Source of the DNA: Pseudogymnoascus destructans
Taxonomy: Eukaryota; Ascomycota; Leotiomycetes; Thelebolales; Thelebolaceae
NCBI RefSeq assembly: GCF_001641265.1
Contig: NW_020167530.1
Location: 1,054,001 to 1,118,000, forward strand
DNA length: 64,000 bases
Direction of reading: 5' to 3'
This document shows positions 1 to 10,400 of the stretch, piece by piece. The stretch's first letter is position 1, and each line of letters starts with the position of its first letter. A program made the translations under genes and the position numbers. The notes under the pieces are model-generated. The model did not search any database. It saw only the letters and a program-made list of their open reading frames with translations, and was not told where the DNA came from.

Positions 1-1161
1 ATCCAAAAGTTCGCATGTATCACACCTCCCATCGTTGCACCCGACGCACTCCCAGTGCTGCTCTCTCGCCGTGGTGTGGAATACTTCCAGACTGCGCCTC
101 ACCGCGACAAGCCCGATCCTTTCCACGAAGCACGCATGCGACTCTCCGTCCAATTCCCCGACAAGCGACTTCTGCAGTACGATTGCGGAAAGCTACAAGC
201 CCTGGACAAATTACTACGCCGGCTCCAGGCTGGCGGTCACCGCGCTCTTATCTTCACACAGATGACCAAGGTCCTCGACATTCTTGAGCAATTCCTCAAC
301 ATCCACGGCCATCGTTATCTCCGCCTTGACGGCGCTACCAAGATCGAGCAGCGTCAGATTCTTACCGATCGCTTCAACAACGACACGCGCATCCTCGCCT
401 TCATCCTGTCTTCTCGCTCGGGTGGTCTAGGTATCAACCTCACCGGTGCCGATACGGTCATCTTCTACGACCTCGACTGGAACCCAGCGATGGACAAGCA
501 GTGTCAGGACCGCGCTCATCGTATCGGCCAGACGCGCGACGTGCACATCTACCGTCTCGTGAGCGAGCACACCATCGAAGCCAACATCCTGCGCAAAGCG
601 AACCAGAAGCGCATGCTCGACGACGTCGTCATCCAAGAGGGCGCCTTTACAACAGACTACTTCACCAAGCCCGCCGAAGAAGTTGTTGCCGACACGTCTC
701 TCCTAGGCGCCGACGCGGCCGCCAGCGCAGCTATGGACCGCGTCCTTGGTGGCCCGGATAACAGCACTAATGTGCAGCGCGTGCTTGAGGCAGCAGAAGA
801 CACCGAGGATGTCGTTGCTGCGAAAGCCGCGGCGCAGGAGACGCAGGCCGATGTGGAGGATTTCGCTGAGAAGGCTGTCACTACTGCGCCGACGCCACGT
901 GCCTCGGGAACAGACACGCCGATGGATGACACCGGCACACCGGCGATGGGGGCGACGCCCGCGCCGGAGATTATGGTTAATGGCGTGGTGGTGGCGGAGG
1001 AAGAGCTGGATGCGTGGGGACGCCCGGTGGGGTCGATTGATGAATATATGCTTGGGCTTATGATGGAGCTGGTGAAGGATACGCCGCTTGAACTGCCCAA
1101 GGAGAAGAGCCGTGCGAAACGAGGGAAGGAGCACCGGCAGCGTAATAGAAGGGAGAGGTAG
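1..1161 (+). CDS. swr1: SWR1 chromatin-remodelling ATPase, C-terminal part (5' end outside window)
   Basis: The reading frame is open from the first base, so only the last 386 residues are present. It contains the second RecA-like lobe of a Snf2 helicase. Motif V is seen in SSRSGGLGINLTGADTVIFY and motif VI in QCQDRAHRIGQTRDVHIYR, followed by KANQKRMLDDVVIQEGAFTTDYF. That last stretch is characteristic of Swr1 rather than Ino80 or Isw1. After the helicase comes an Ala/Glu-rich linker and a basic tail that begins near IDEYMLGLMMELVKDTPLELP, also Swr1-like. Swr1 is known as the catalytic subunit of the nuclear SWR1 complex, which exchanges H2A for H2A.Z. The frame has no interruption and ends in TAG. 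Family identity is confident; the split-ATPase N-terminal half cannot be checked here. Confidence 0.93.
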   Translation: MQKFACITPPIVAPDALPVLLSRRGVEYFQTAPHRDKPDPFHEARMRLSVQFPDKRLLQYDCGKLQALDKLLRRLQAGGHRALIFTQMTKVLDILEQFLNIHGHRYLRLDGATKIEQRQILTDRFNNDTRILAFILSSRSGGLGINLTGADTVIFYDLDWNPAMDKQCQDRAHRIGQTRDVHIYRLVSEHTIEANILRKANQKRMLDDVVIQEGAFTTDYFTKPAEEVVADTSLLGADAAASAAMDRVLGGPDNSTNVQRVLEAAEDTEDVVAAKAAAQETQADVEDFAEKAVTTAPTPRASGTDTPMDDTGTPAMGATPAPEIMVNGVVVAEEELDAWGRPVGSIDEYMLGLMMELVKDTPLELPKEKSRAKRGKEHRQRNRRER

Positions 1162-1547
1162 AGGTTATGTATGATATATAATGTTTTGTTACGAACGGTT
1201 GTGTGATATTATAAGCGCGGGTTTCGTCCGCTGGTTGAAAGCGGGGTGTTTTCGCGAATAATGATAGATTCCCACAGGCCAGTCTGTTTATGGAGGCTGC
1301 TCTCCGGCAGGGAAGAATAGTATACTCTAGTATGTATCATAGAAAAGGTAGTAGAAAAGATCTCAAAAAAAGAATAAACAACTATGTTCCAGCTTTCCCG
1401 TGGATCTCTCATCGTGAATATAATATAAAATGATTCCTTACAACTCAACATGAGCTATATATATATTCTTACTTGGTACGTTTATGATAGACCTCCAACT
1501 AACATTAGGAGTAATGTTCATAATTTTAAATGGTGACGTCCTGAAGT
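1162..1547. other. Intergenic, AT-rich 3' flank of swr1
   Basis: No supported gene. The stretch is AT-rich with short ORFs only and probably contains the 3' untranslated regions of the two converging genes. Confidence 0.6.
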
Positions 1548-2032
1548 TTACCCATGGAGAACAGCTTTATCACCCGTAGTCCACTGACTCTTCAGTTCCC
1601 ATCTTTTAATCTTCCACAACCCATCCCCCCCATCCCTAACAAGATCAATATCATACAAGCTCCCCACCGTATACGACGTATTCTCCATCTTAACCGCATC
1701 CTCCGTCCTCGCATGATACGATAGCGCATGCGCAGTCATCTTCGCCGTATCCGCGCCATCCTCTAGCTCAACGCGGATATTACTCGTGATGTGCGTAGTA
1801 GTCAGTGCGAAGACCTTGTCAAAGAACTCGTTGATCGTGGGCCAGCCTGAGATAGTGGCAGGGCCAATGATTATAGTCATGTCTTCGTTCTTCAAGCATG
1901 CTGACTCGAAAAGGTTGCGGTTGTTGCTGTCCATGCCGAGGACAGCGACGGCTTCTCGGGGGTGTGGGAAGGGGGAGTGTCTAGTGTCTCTGCTATGTCT
2001 GCGACGATTGGGTGGGATTTGGGTGTTGTGAT
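1548..2032 (-). pseudogene. SnoaL/NTF2-like small protein gene, probably decayed at its 5' end
   Basis: The frame from an internal Met at 1934 to a stop at 1548 encodes 128 residues of a SnoaL-like (NTF2-like fold) domain. The conserved stretch includes LGMDSNNRNLFESACLK, an FALTTTHITSNIRV segment and a C-terminal WKIKRWELKSQWTTGDKAVL. Related fungal proteins begin some 30 residues earlier with a segment resembling VADIAETLDTP. That segment is present here (about 1975-2025), but in a different frame from the body, and at the expected start (2030-2032, minus strand) an ATC stands where ATG would fit. The two frames differ by two bases. The simplest reading is a gene inactivated by start loss plus a small indel. 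A short functional protein starting at 1934 or an unseen upstream exon is possible. Ligand or activity unknown. Confidence 0.6.
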
Positions 2033-2289
2033 TTGATCTGGATTATATTTACCTCTTGGCGGCTGAGCTTTTTATATTTAATGATGTTTGTTACGATGAA
2101 ATGCAGGCACGTTGAGCTAACAGGGGGTTACCGGATTTAAAGGATTGGAATGCAGGAGGCTAGGATTACCGGTTATAAGATGGGAATAAAGTACTACGTG
2201 CATACCCGGAGCTCCACAGGTTCTATTATTACCCTCTGCACAGCTGTTTGAAAATCAAAGGCACAGATGTGTTTGCTGTGATTAAGATT

Positions 2290-3430
2290 GGGGTGTAGGA
2301 GTATTGAAAACTAGGCGAGCGAGTTGCGTATCAACTCGGTCATTAAGTGCATCTCTGCAGATAAACGCGTCTTGCCGCCACTTGTGATTTTCAAAGCTAC
2401 AACTATAGACAGCACTTGGTCTACGAACCCGCACGTTTCCTATTGGCAAATCTCAGCTAGTACGAAGGGTTGGACGTTAACGTCCATGGATTACAATGGT
2501 TACAACAAGTCTTTGAGCCCGAAACCCGTGAAATTGCAGATGGCAAACCGCGGCTTTTGATTGCAGATGGCCATGACAGCCACATTTCTACAAACTTTAT
2601 TGCTCATTGCATGCAACATAACATCGATCTTCTTATACTTCCGCCTCATTGTTCACATATCCTTCAACCTCTAGATGTTGCGGTGTTTGGGCCTGTAACG
2701 GGGTGCCAACCGTTACAGTGCGTTGTATATATAAGACTGCGCTTGTAAATGAGACAGACAAACTTTCACGAGTTGGAGTAAGGCATATACAAAAGGTAGA
2801 ATGGATAGAAATGTACTACAAAGCAAGATTACGAGCGATATCACAATACAACATTCACAGTGCGTGGTTAGGAGCGGGTATTTAAACATTCCTCAAAATG
2901 CATATAAACACTTGCTAACCTTACACACCCGCTCTTCTACAACTTCAACAAATGCCACTACACCACCTCCACGAACACCAAACCATCCCTCATTGCTCCT
3001 TAGCTCTCTGCCGAGTAGTACGGAGTTGCGCATAACGCAGCTCTTAATTTGATGTTGCAAGCTCAAAATGTGCACGACTCTCTAACACACAAATATATCT
3101 CACGACTTACAGGTACTGCTGAAACTTTAAGAACGCAAAACACATTATTATTAAAGGAGCTACAAGATACGCAAAGTGTTCTGCCTGTACGGAGAGCTAA
3201 CAAGCGAGGCAAAAGAGTAGTGTTGAAAGGAGTTATTGTAACGAGTACTTAAGAAATCTAGTCGGCAGTTTTACAGATTGAAAATGAGACCCGTAACAAC
3301 AAGGGCAAAGGTCGGGCATAAAGGGTTGAACAAGACAGTATTATCGAGGAAATTGAGGAGGACCTACTTGTTAATGATTTGCCTGACTCGGAATTTGGTA
3401 CGCTCAGTTGTATTATAGTTAATAATTGAT
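2290..3430 (+). pseudogene. Relic of a pogo/Fot1-type DDE_1 transposase
   Basis: Successive fragments in different frames follow the order of a DDE_1 transposase. First comes a core piece (2324-2560, VLPPLVIFKA), then one with the second and third catalytic Asp regions (about 2470-2700; IADGHDSH and SHILQPLDVAVFGP). A helical region follows (about 2760-2885; VGVRHIQKVEWIEMYYKAR), then a coiled, basic C-terminus (about 3049-3252; RRANKRGKRVVLKG) and an acidic tail to about 3420. Several frameshifts and stops separate the pieces, and the N-terminal helix-turn-helix part is not recognisable, so this is an inactive remnant. I did not find convincing terminal inverted repeats. It is a different branch from the two intact-ended elements at 26-31 kb, judging by the C-terminus, which lacks their zinc knuckle. 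Confidence 0.8.
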
Positions 3431-3926
3431 TTGAAGTTGGAAGACTCGGTTTTTGCTGCTCATTACGCCATGGTGCTCGCGCCATTGCGAACGTTACAGC
3501 AACGGAAGGTGCCTTTTGCAACCTCCAGGCCGCCACATTGCTAAATGGAGTATTTTATTAGATGCGTAATTAAAGGGTTGCTGTATATTCTATAAACGTA
3601 GTTAGATTTGTTTGTAAGGCTAGCTGTGAGTGATAATTATGTCTGGTTAAATTCACGGCGGCCTCGACCATTCATGAACGGTCTGAATTTATGGCAGTGT
3701 TGAAACAAATATCACTCTATTAGTGTCTATGAATGTCTCTCGCCTCCCCTTTGTGTAGGCAAACCAATGCTATGACGCATCGGCCATTTGTCTGGCCCTT
3801 GCTTCGTCCTCCGTGAGAAATCATCGATGAAACTATTTATTCCATGAATCCAATCTACGCTTTCCAACCCAGGCTTTAAACCCAAGTCAATCCAAGCACC
3901 ACAACCCCCTCTCCAAACAGCAAATC
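3431..3926. other. Intergenic, nothing recognised
   Basis: Stretch between the transposase relic and the acyltransferase gene. Only short ORFs without recognisable content. Confidence 0.5.
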
Positions 3927-5078
3927 TCACATCCCGGGCCATCCAATACCGACGGGCCCTTGCCTAACGTCACAAACCTCCCCCCATCTTATTCCCCCCA
4001 GCCCCTCCGGAACCCCACACCCCCTAACCACCCACGCCGCAAAACCCACCTCAAGCGCCCAAGCCAACACCGCTCTCCCCCTCCGCCTCCCTCTCCCCAT
4101 CGAGCTCTCCTTCCCCCAAAGCCCCGTCTCAAACACAACCGCCACCCCGTTGCCAACAAAGAACCACCACACCCTCCGCAGCCCCTCGCGCGCAATTAGA
4201 GGGGAAAGCGCGTAGACGTGGAACGCTCCCATAAGCGCAAATGCCGATACCAGGCCTCCAGCCCGCGCCGCATCGATCGGTAGTCCAACCCGCGATAGCG
4301 CCCGCCGCACGGGGTGGTACGCAAGGGAGGTGCACGGTGATGCGAACGCGTTGTGCCAGGTTTTGGCCCAGAACCCTCCGAGCGAATCGGCCTGGTATAG
4401 TGGACCAAAGAGCGGTGGGCTGTCATGGTACCGCAAAATGAGTTGTAGTGTTGTCCAGAGGATGTAAATCGTCAAGAGAACCTGTAAGGCGAGGATGATC
4501 GCGTGCTCCTGCGGGAGCATCTGGAGCGCGGCGGAGGCGGCAATATGGAGGGCGAGGTCTGTGGGTTCGCTGAAGGAGGAGGTCGAGACGCGGATGGGGT
4601 TCGGGGTGAAGCTTTCGTAGCGGAGCTCAGTGGTTAGGAGGAGTGCGAGGAGCGAGGGAGGGAGGTGGGAGGAGCCGGCGTAGGTGCGTGGGTGGTGCCG
4701 GCGGGCGAAGATGTCGAGGGTTTTGAGGACGCCTACTGCGACTTGGGAGCGTGTTAGCTAGAGTTAAGTTTGGTAGGAGGGGAGGAGAGTCCATGGGTGG
4801 CTGGAGTGGGACTGGGACGCTGCGAATGCACCTCCGAAATTCATCAGTGACGCTGCTGGCGGACAGCTTATTGGCACCACTGATGTCACCGTCGCGAACC
4901 CCACGAGGGCCCCGAGCGTGAGCACGCCATAGACGCGCCTGTATCCCTTAAAACTGAAGTAGAGCGAGAGATAGAGCAGTGCGAGCGGAAGGAGGAGGTA
5001 CGCCAGTGAGCGGCTGAATTCGTGTGCTAGAAGTCTGAATAATGGAGGGATATCAAAGGGTAGGATGGAGGTGGTCAT
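3927..5078 (-). CDS. Wax synthase-like MBOAT_2 membrane acyltransferase (two exons)
   Basis: Exon 1 runs from the ATG at 5078 to somewhere near 4800; exon 2 runs from an AG acceptor at 4758-4759 (first base 4757) to the stop at 3927. I could not fix the donor with matching phase. The protein is rich in hydrophobic helices. One lies near the N-terminus (SLAYLLLPLALLYLSLYF) and another at the start of the main exon-2 domain (IILALQVLLTIYILWTTLQL). The family-typical segment SLGGFWAKTWHNAF corresponds to the wax-synthase-domain consensus around a conserved Trp-His. A later Gly/His segment (ALMGAFHVYAL) would supply the conserved MBOAT-like His. Such proteins are known or predicted acyltransferases of the ER membrane, and fungal members are often biosynthetic accessories. 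No clustered biosynthetic gene is visible here. Substrate unknown. Confidence 0.75.
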
Positions 5079-7400
5079 CCTACCTTGCCTTTTGCCCGAG
5101 GCGTGCGATGTAAGTATGTTTTTGTAGGTTCACTCCGTTACGCTGGAAAAGCCACCAGGAGTCTCTGTGGTGATATCAATGAGCTATAAGTTAGCGAAGC
5201 TCCCGCAAGGTACGCGTCGTATGCCCCTTCCCACTGAATTTAACCCCAAAAACCTTCAGTCTGCTTCACGTCACAGGTATCTCACTCGCGATTCCCAAGT
5301 GATATCACAATTCCCAGCAAAATATCTGAGCGGCTGAATATCAGTAATTATCGCCTTCAGCCTTGTAAGCCAGAAACGACGTCATAAGCAAGGCGCCAGG
5401 TCAGAGCTGCCTCGGCAATGGACTAGGCGACATTTTGATAACTAAGCTTCCCCAGTATTCATTCTGAAAACTTAGTAAATGCACCTATCTAGGCCTAATT
5501 TACCTATTTCTGCTTGGGGTTGTTAGGGTTTACAGTAGCCTAGGTTGTAATCGACGGTGCACATCGCCGGTGATATCCCATAGACTACGTTGTTACTACC
5601 TATACAGCTTTTGTGCGACGCATTGCGCGATGGTATAGACCGCTGTAAACAGACCGTCAATAAACAGGCAACCGCCGCCAACCTATGATCACAATTCCTA
5701 GCATTATAATTCTGCATTCCACATCATCTTCACTCGGATCCATCTCCACTACACCCAAGTGAGCTGTCGATCAAGAGAGTATCTGATTTTCTCCCGCAGC
5801 TAGACAAGAAAGTCGAGCGTATGCGGAAGCCGGCCGACGGAACGGAGCATTGCCGGATGGAGAGGGTTATTCTGCTACCGTTATTTGGTGCTGCTGTTGT
5901 TGATATTATACTGTCGCTCCTATCTTGCTGTCGTTCCGGTGCTGCTGTCATGCCACTTAAATCATCGCTGGCTTCTGCGCTGCCGTTAGATTCCCGGTAT
6001 CTGATATGCTTCTAGTATACACCATTTACAAAGTCTAGCAATCTCAGTGCTCTGGTTTACTTCTGCGGAAAGCTGGTTTCGAAGCTTTCTTAGCTCTTTG
6101 TCGAACTCGGCCTTCACGGCCTCAACCGTCTTCTACTGAAAATCTTCTATTGCCCTCAACAACAGACACGTCCGCAACCAAACTGCCCATAATCTGCTGG
6201 GAATGTTTGTTCATGGCGAAGATGCCCTCTTTTTCCTGGTCCTCATCTTGAGAACCCCGCATAGCGATATGCGCTGCTCCAGGTTGATAGCGTCCATTCG
6301 TTAGTATCGGCCGAGTTGTACGGTACTCATGTCCTAATCCCCCTTCGATTTTCGACGCCTTCCAAGCAAATATAAAATCTGTCCAATTTACTAGTCGATG
6401 GTATCGACTGTTGGCTCATATACATGTGATCCAAAGAAATTATGTAGCAGGTCAGCGCAAGTGCGCCGATGAATTACACGCCCAACCAGACATTATGGTG
6501 TCTCTGTCGATTGCCTGCGACCTGACATCACTCGAGCTGCAGGTCCAAATACACCATTATAGAGGAGTTCATGTGATCATTTACTGAGTCCGGTGTCTAC
6601 GCCCAATGAGTTGGATCTAATAGTTTGCTGCGTTGTGGTGGGCCATGGGCCGCGACGTTGAGTCGAAAAATGAGAAAAATATGGAATTAATTACAGCCAC
6701 GTACGTAGCGTAGACCGAGTTTTGAGTTTTTACCACGCTACAGACAAGTTGATGCCCGATGTAAGACACTTTGATGTAACCGTGGGGTTTTTTCAGTTTA
6801 GCCTGTTTGTCCCAGCAGATCGCTTGGGTTGGACCCCTTTACTATAAAAAATGAAACTTTTTTATAATCCGACTTTCGTACCTGGCTGTTGAAGATACTT
6901 GTGTACCATAGCGGATATTATTTGTTCGGTGGACAGAGGGGTCGTCCCGCCCCTGTGAGAACCATGGTACACAAACGGGGGCCCTGGGGATAGCTTGGTG
7001 CCTTTGTTTACCTTCAAAATATCAATCAAGGACGGCCGATAACGCATCAATATCAGCCTGAATACTGTACTGTACTCTGTAAACAGATCTTCTAGCCGCC
7101 CATGCTGTATACCCCTACTAGATCATGTGATTCAGGCGTCGAGTGCAAATTTAGTACGGAGTATGTAGGACAACTCATAGTGAGCATGCTTGGCACCAAC
7201 CGAAACAATCCCTCAGCTCCTCCCGTTGCCGCCAAGACTTTGACCCCCAGCCTCATCATTCCGAGTGGATCACCTATAACCACAAAACACTTGAGCTCAC
7301 CATCACCTCACCGACAGAATCGCAAATATCTACTCACAGTGTCGCTTCAGCTCGTCGCCGACAGCTAATGCACACGCCACTACACAACTAAGCCACCACG
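5079..7400. other. Long intergenic spacer upstream of the giant gene
   Basis: About 2.3 kb without a supported gene. It must hold the divergent promoters of the acyltransferase gene and the giant gene. A weak relic of a coding sequence lies near 6.0-6.2 kb on the minus strand (separate entry). Short ORFs elsewhere (for example 7102-7368) show no recognisable family. Confidence 0.6.
6003..6200 (-). pseudogene. Possible relic of a coiled-coil segment from a fungal STAND/NACHT-type protein
   Basis: On the minus strand a frame reads AVKAEFDKELRKLRNQLSAE followed by a continuation around NQSTEIARL, then stops. This resembles the coiled linker found before the NTPase in fungal STAND/NACHT proteins. 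Flanking frames contain stops and shifts in both directions, so if real it is only a remnant. The family assignment rests on memory of the motif and is weak. Confidence 0.3.
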
Positions 7401-10400
7401 ATGGCCGACGCTCGTACGCGCGGCGAGGCCTCAGGGTCCCGCCGCAAGAAACGAGACTCGCCATCAAAACAACAGGACCGCCGCGACGCCGCTCGCAGCG
7501 AAAGCTTCCAAACACAAACACAACCACAGCCAATCTACTCGAATACCAGGGCTGCACCTATATACGCCGAGCCGGAAGAGGACCTGAACTTGCGCGGTCC
7601 CCGCCGCTACAGCAGCGGGGATGTCTCGTCTTCCAGCTCGAGCTACATCGACATCTCGCGCAGGTCGCCCATTCAGCGCCGGTCAGCCGTGGGATTCTTC
7701 CGGTCCTTCTTCGCAGCCCCAGACAGACGGCGCCGCGTCAAGAAGCAAAGAAGCCGCGCGTCCATGAAGCTGGGAAACTCGTCAAGTAGCTCAGTCGACA
7801 GCAACCTGGCGTACGGAACCGGCTTCTTGAAGAAGCGGAAGGAGAGATACGTGTCGCCCTACGGTTCTAGGAGGGAGCGCAAAACTAGCGGCATATATGC
7901 GCCCGCGGGCCGGGCGCCGGGGAAGAAGCGCAAGGAGAAGGATGTTGAGACGGAAATACTAGAGGTCGGCGCGGGATTGGCTGCGCTGGCGAGGAAACAG
8001 AACCGCATGGACCTGATTGAGGCGCGGAAACAGGGAGTTGTGCATATTAAGAGGGAGGACTCGGGGATACATGGGCTTGGGGTTAAGGGCGTGGAGTCTA
8101 GCCGTGGACTTGGGTCGTCGAAACCTAGCCATGGTGCGGATGAGGACGGCTGGGAGTCAGCGAGCGACGACGAGTCCTGCTCCTCTAGCAGCGTGGATTT
8201 GGGGCTTGCATATGGCGGCGAGAACACGTGGAATTGGGGACGTCCGCGTCCTCCAATGCCCGTAAAGCGCAAGAGCACCATTGTGGACCCGAAGCTCTTC
8301 GGTCCGCAGAACTCGCTGAATGGCGTCCTCTCGAGGCCGGTCGGTTTCGGAGAGGTCGACATCAATGCTCCTGGAGGATTTATGCCGGAACCATTTTCCT
8401 CTGCCGCGAGGGACACTGGCTATGTGTCGCCGCAGCAGCCACCGCCAGCACCGAGTCTACGTGGAAAGGATGATGGCTATATTCCTACTGCTGGACCCGC
8501 CCGCAGGGGAAGTGCCCAAAGCTCTGGCTCTCTACAACACGTCTTCCCAATGCCTACGGACGACCCTCTTAACTTTGACGCCTGCCGCAGGTCCGTCGCG
8601 TCCGTCCAGGACCGACCAATCTACAATGTATCACGCACTGACTCTCTACCCCTACGACAACCTAAGCCATTTACACCTGTTTCGCAAACTATCTACGAAC
8701 AATCCTCTATCCCAGCTCATGTGGACTCTACACCTCGAAAAAGAGACTCTGGGAGTAAAAGGGAATCTGGGAGCAAGAGAGACTCTGGGGGTTACGCGAC
8801 CTTCGCTGGTGCGGGCCTTGCTGGGGTTGCACTTGCTGGGATGGCGGCCAACCGACTCGAAAAGCGTAGAAATGAAGACGATTATGAGAGAGCGAAGCGA
8901 CGCGAGCGACGCAATAAGGAGGTGCGCGAACCTGAGGACGATCGTGAAAGGCGCCGCGAGAACCGTCGCGAGTCGGAGAGATACGAAAAGAGCGATAGAC
9001 TGCGAGACTCCCGCCGTGATGATGAGCAGCGCGACTACCGCCCAGACGAGAGGCGTGAGCGCCGCCGTGGCGAGGAGCGCGAAGAGACCCGTACCTCTCG
9101 TCAGCTGGTATCTGCCACTCGTCCCGACCCATTCCAGTACCAGGTTGCTGACGACGCTTTCGAGATCGCGGACAGGCCCCACAAATCGCGTCAGGCAGCT
9201 GCCGATGGGCCTTCGGCCAGGGCTCTTGAGAAGGCTCCTGAACGAGCCCTTGGGAGCGCGCCTGAGCTGCCTATGGATAACCTTGATATCGGGTCCACGA
9301 TTGAGAGAGGCCACACCCCTGATATCGTGACGGTGGAGAGAGTGCCTCGCTTTGCTCGCGGAGGAGCGCGCACCTCGAAAGTCCCGGCCGCATCAACAGC
9401 CCGCGATGACGGACCCTCTGAGACCCGTGGCCGTTCGAGGGAGAAATCCCCTGAGCAGATACGGGTCGTTCGTGTAGTAACTGACGAGCCGTCCGCAGCA
9501 CCAAGTGATGCTGCGGCCGCTGAATACTCCAGCCCTACTAAGAGGGAGTTTAAGAAGGGCAAGCGCAAGTCCTACTCCGCCAGCACCGAGCGAGAGCGCG
9601 ACCTCATCCAAGAAGACGCCGACCGCGTGTACCGCGAGACCACCGCCGCGAACAAGGCAGCTGCCAAGGAACCGGCACCGCGTCCTGTGACGCCAGAAAA
9701 CAACGACGAGGACAAGGAGAAGGGTCCCTACGACAGCCCTAACGCTGACTTCGAGCTTGACCACGTCATGCACCCCGAGGACATGCCGACCTTCTCTCCC
9801 GTTGTGCTCCGCGCATATCCCGCCTCGCAGAGCTGCGAGATCGAAGGCCCCTTCGACCCAGCCACGATGGGCCTCTCCCGACCGCTCCTAAACCTCGTCT
9901 ATCCCACCCCCACACCCGAGGCGCAGAAGCTCCGTGGCGCCAAGGCGGCTCCTGAGACAAAAGATCGCGAGATCTCAGACCGCGATATTGTCACGGTCTC
10001 TCCATCAGAACCCAAGGGCGTCAAGTGGGGCGAAGATGAAGTCAAGAGCTTCGTACCCGTAACGCCCCATGATGAGGCCGCCGATCCGATCCACAAAGCT
10101 GCCGCGCCGGAACCCGTGAAGAAGAAGCCTTCTCGTTGGGGAGACATCCGCGGTGCCTTCATCGCACGCGCAGCGGAGATCAAGGCCGAGGAGGCCGCAG
10201 AAGAGAAGGCGCGCGCGGCCGAGGCCCCCGCTTCCCCAGCCGAACCCTTCGAATACCGCGGCATCACCGTGGAGCCCGAGCATGCCAACGACCGTGACGC
10301 TAGCCTCGAGCGCGATCTCCCCAGAGATGACCACCGCGACCCCGGCCCCCCTCCCTCCGTTGGCCCCAAGCCCACCGCCGCTGTAGAGAGCCGCGGCATG

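Noticed and set aside
5528..5537. Telomere-like TTAGGGTTT motif near 5.5 kb
   Set aside because: A single unit only, with no array.
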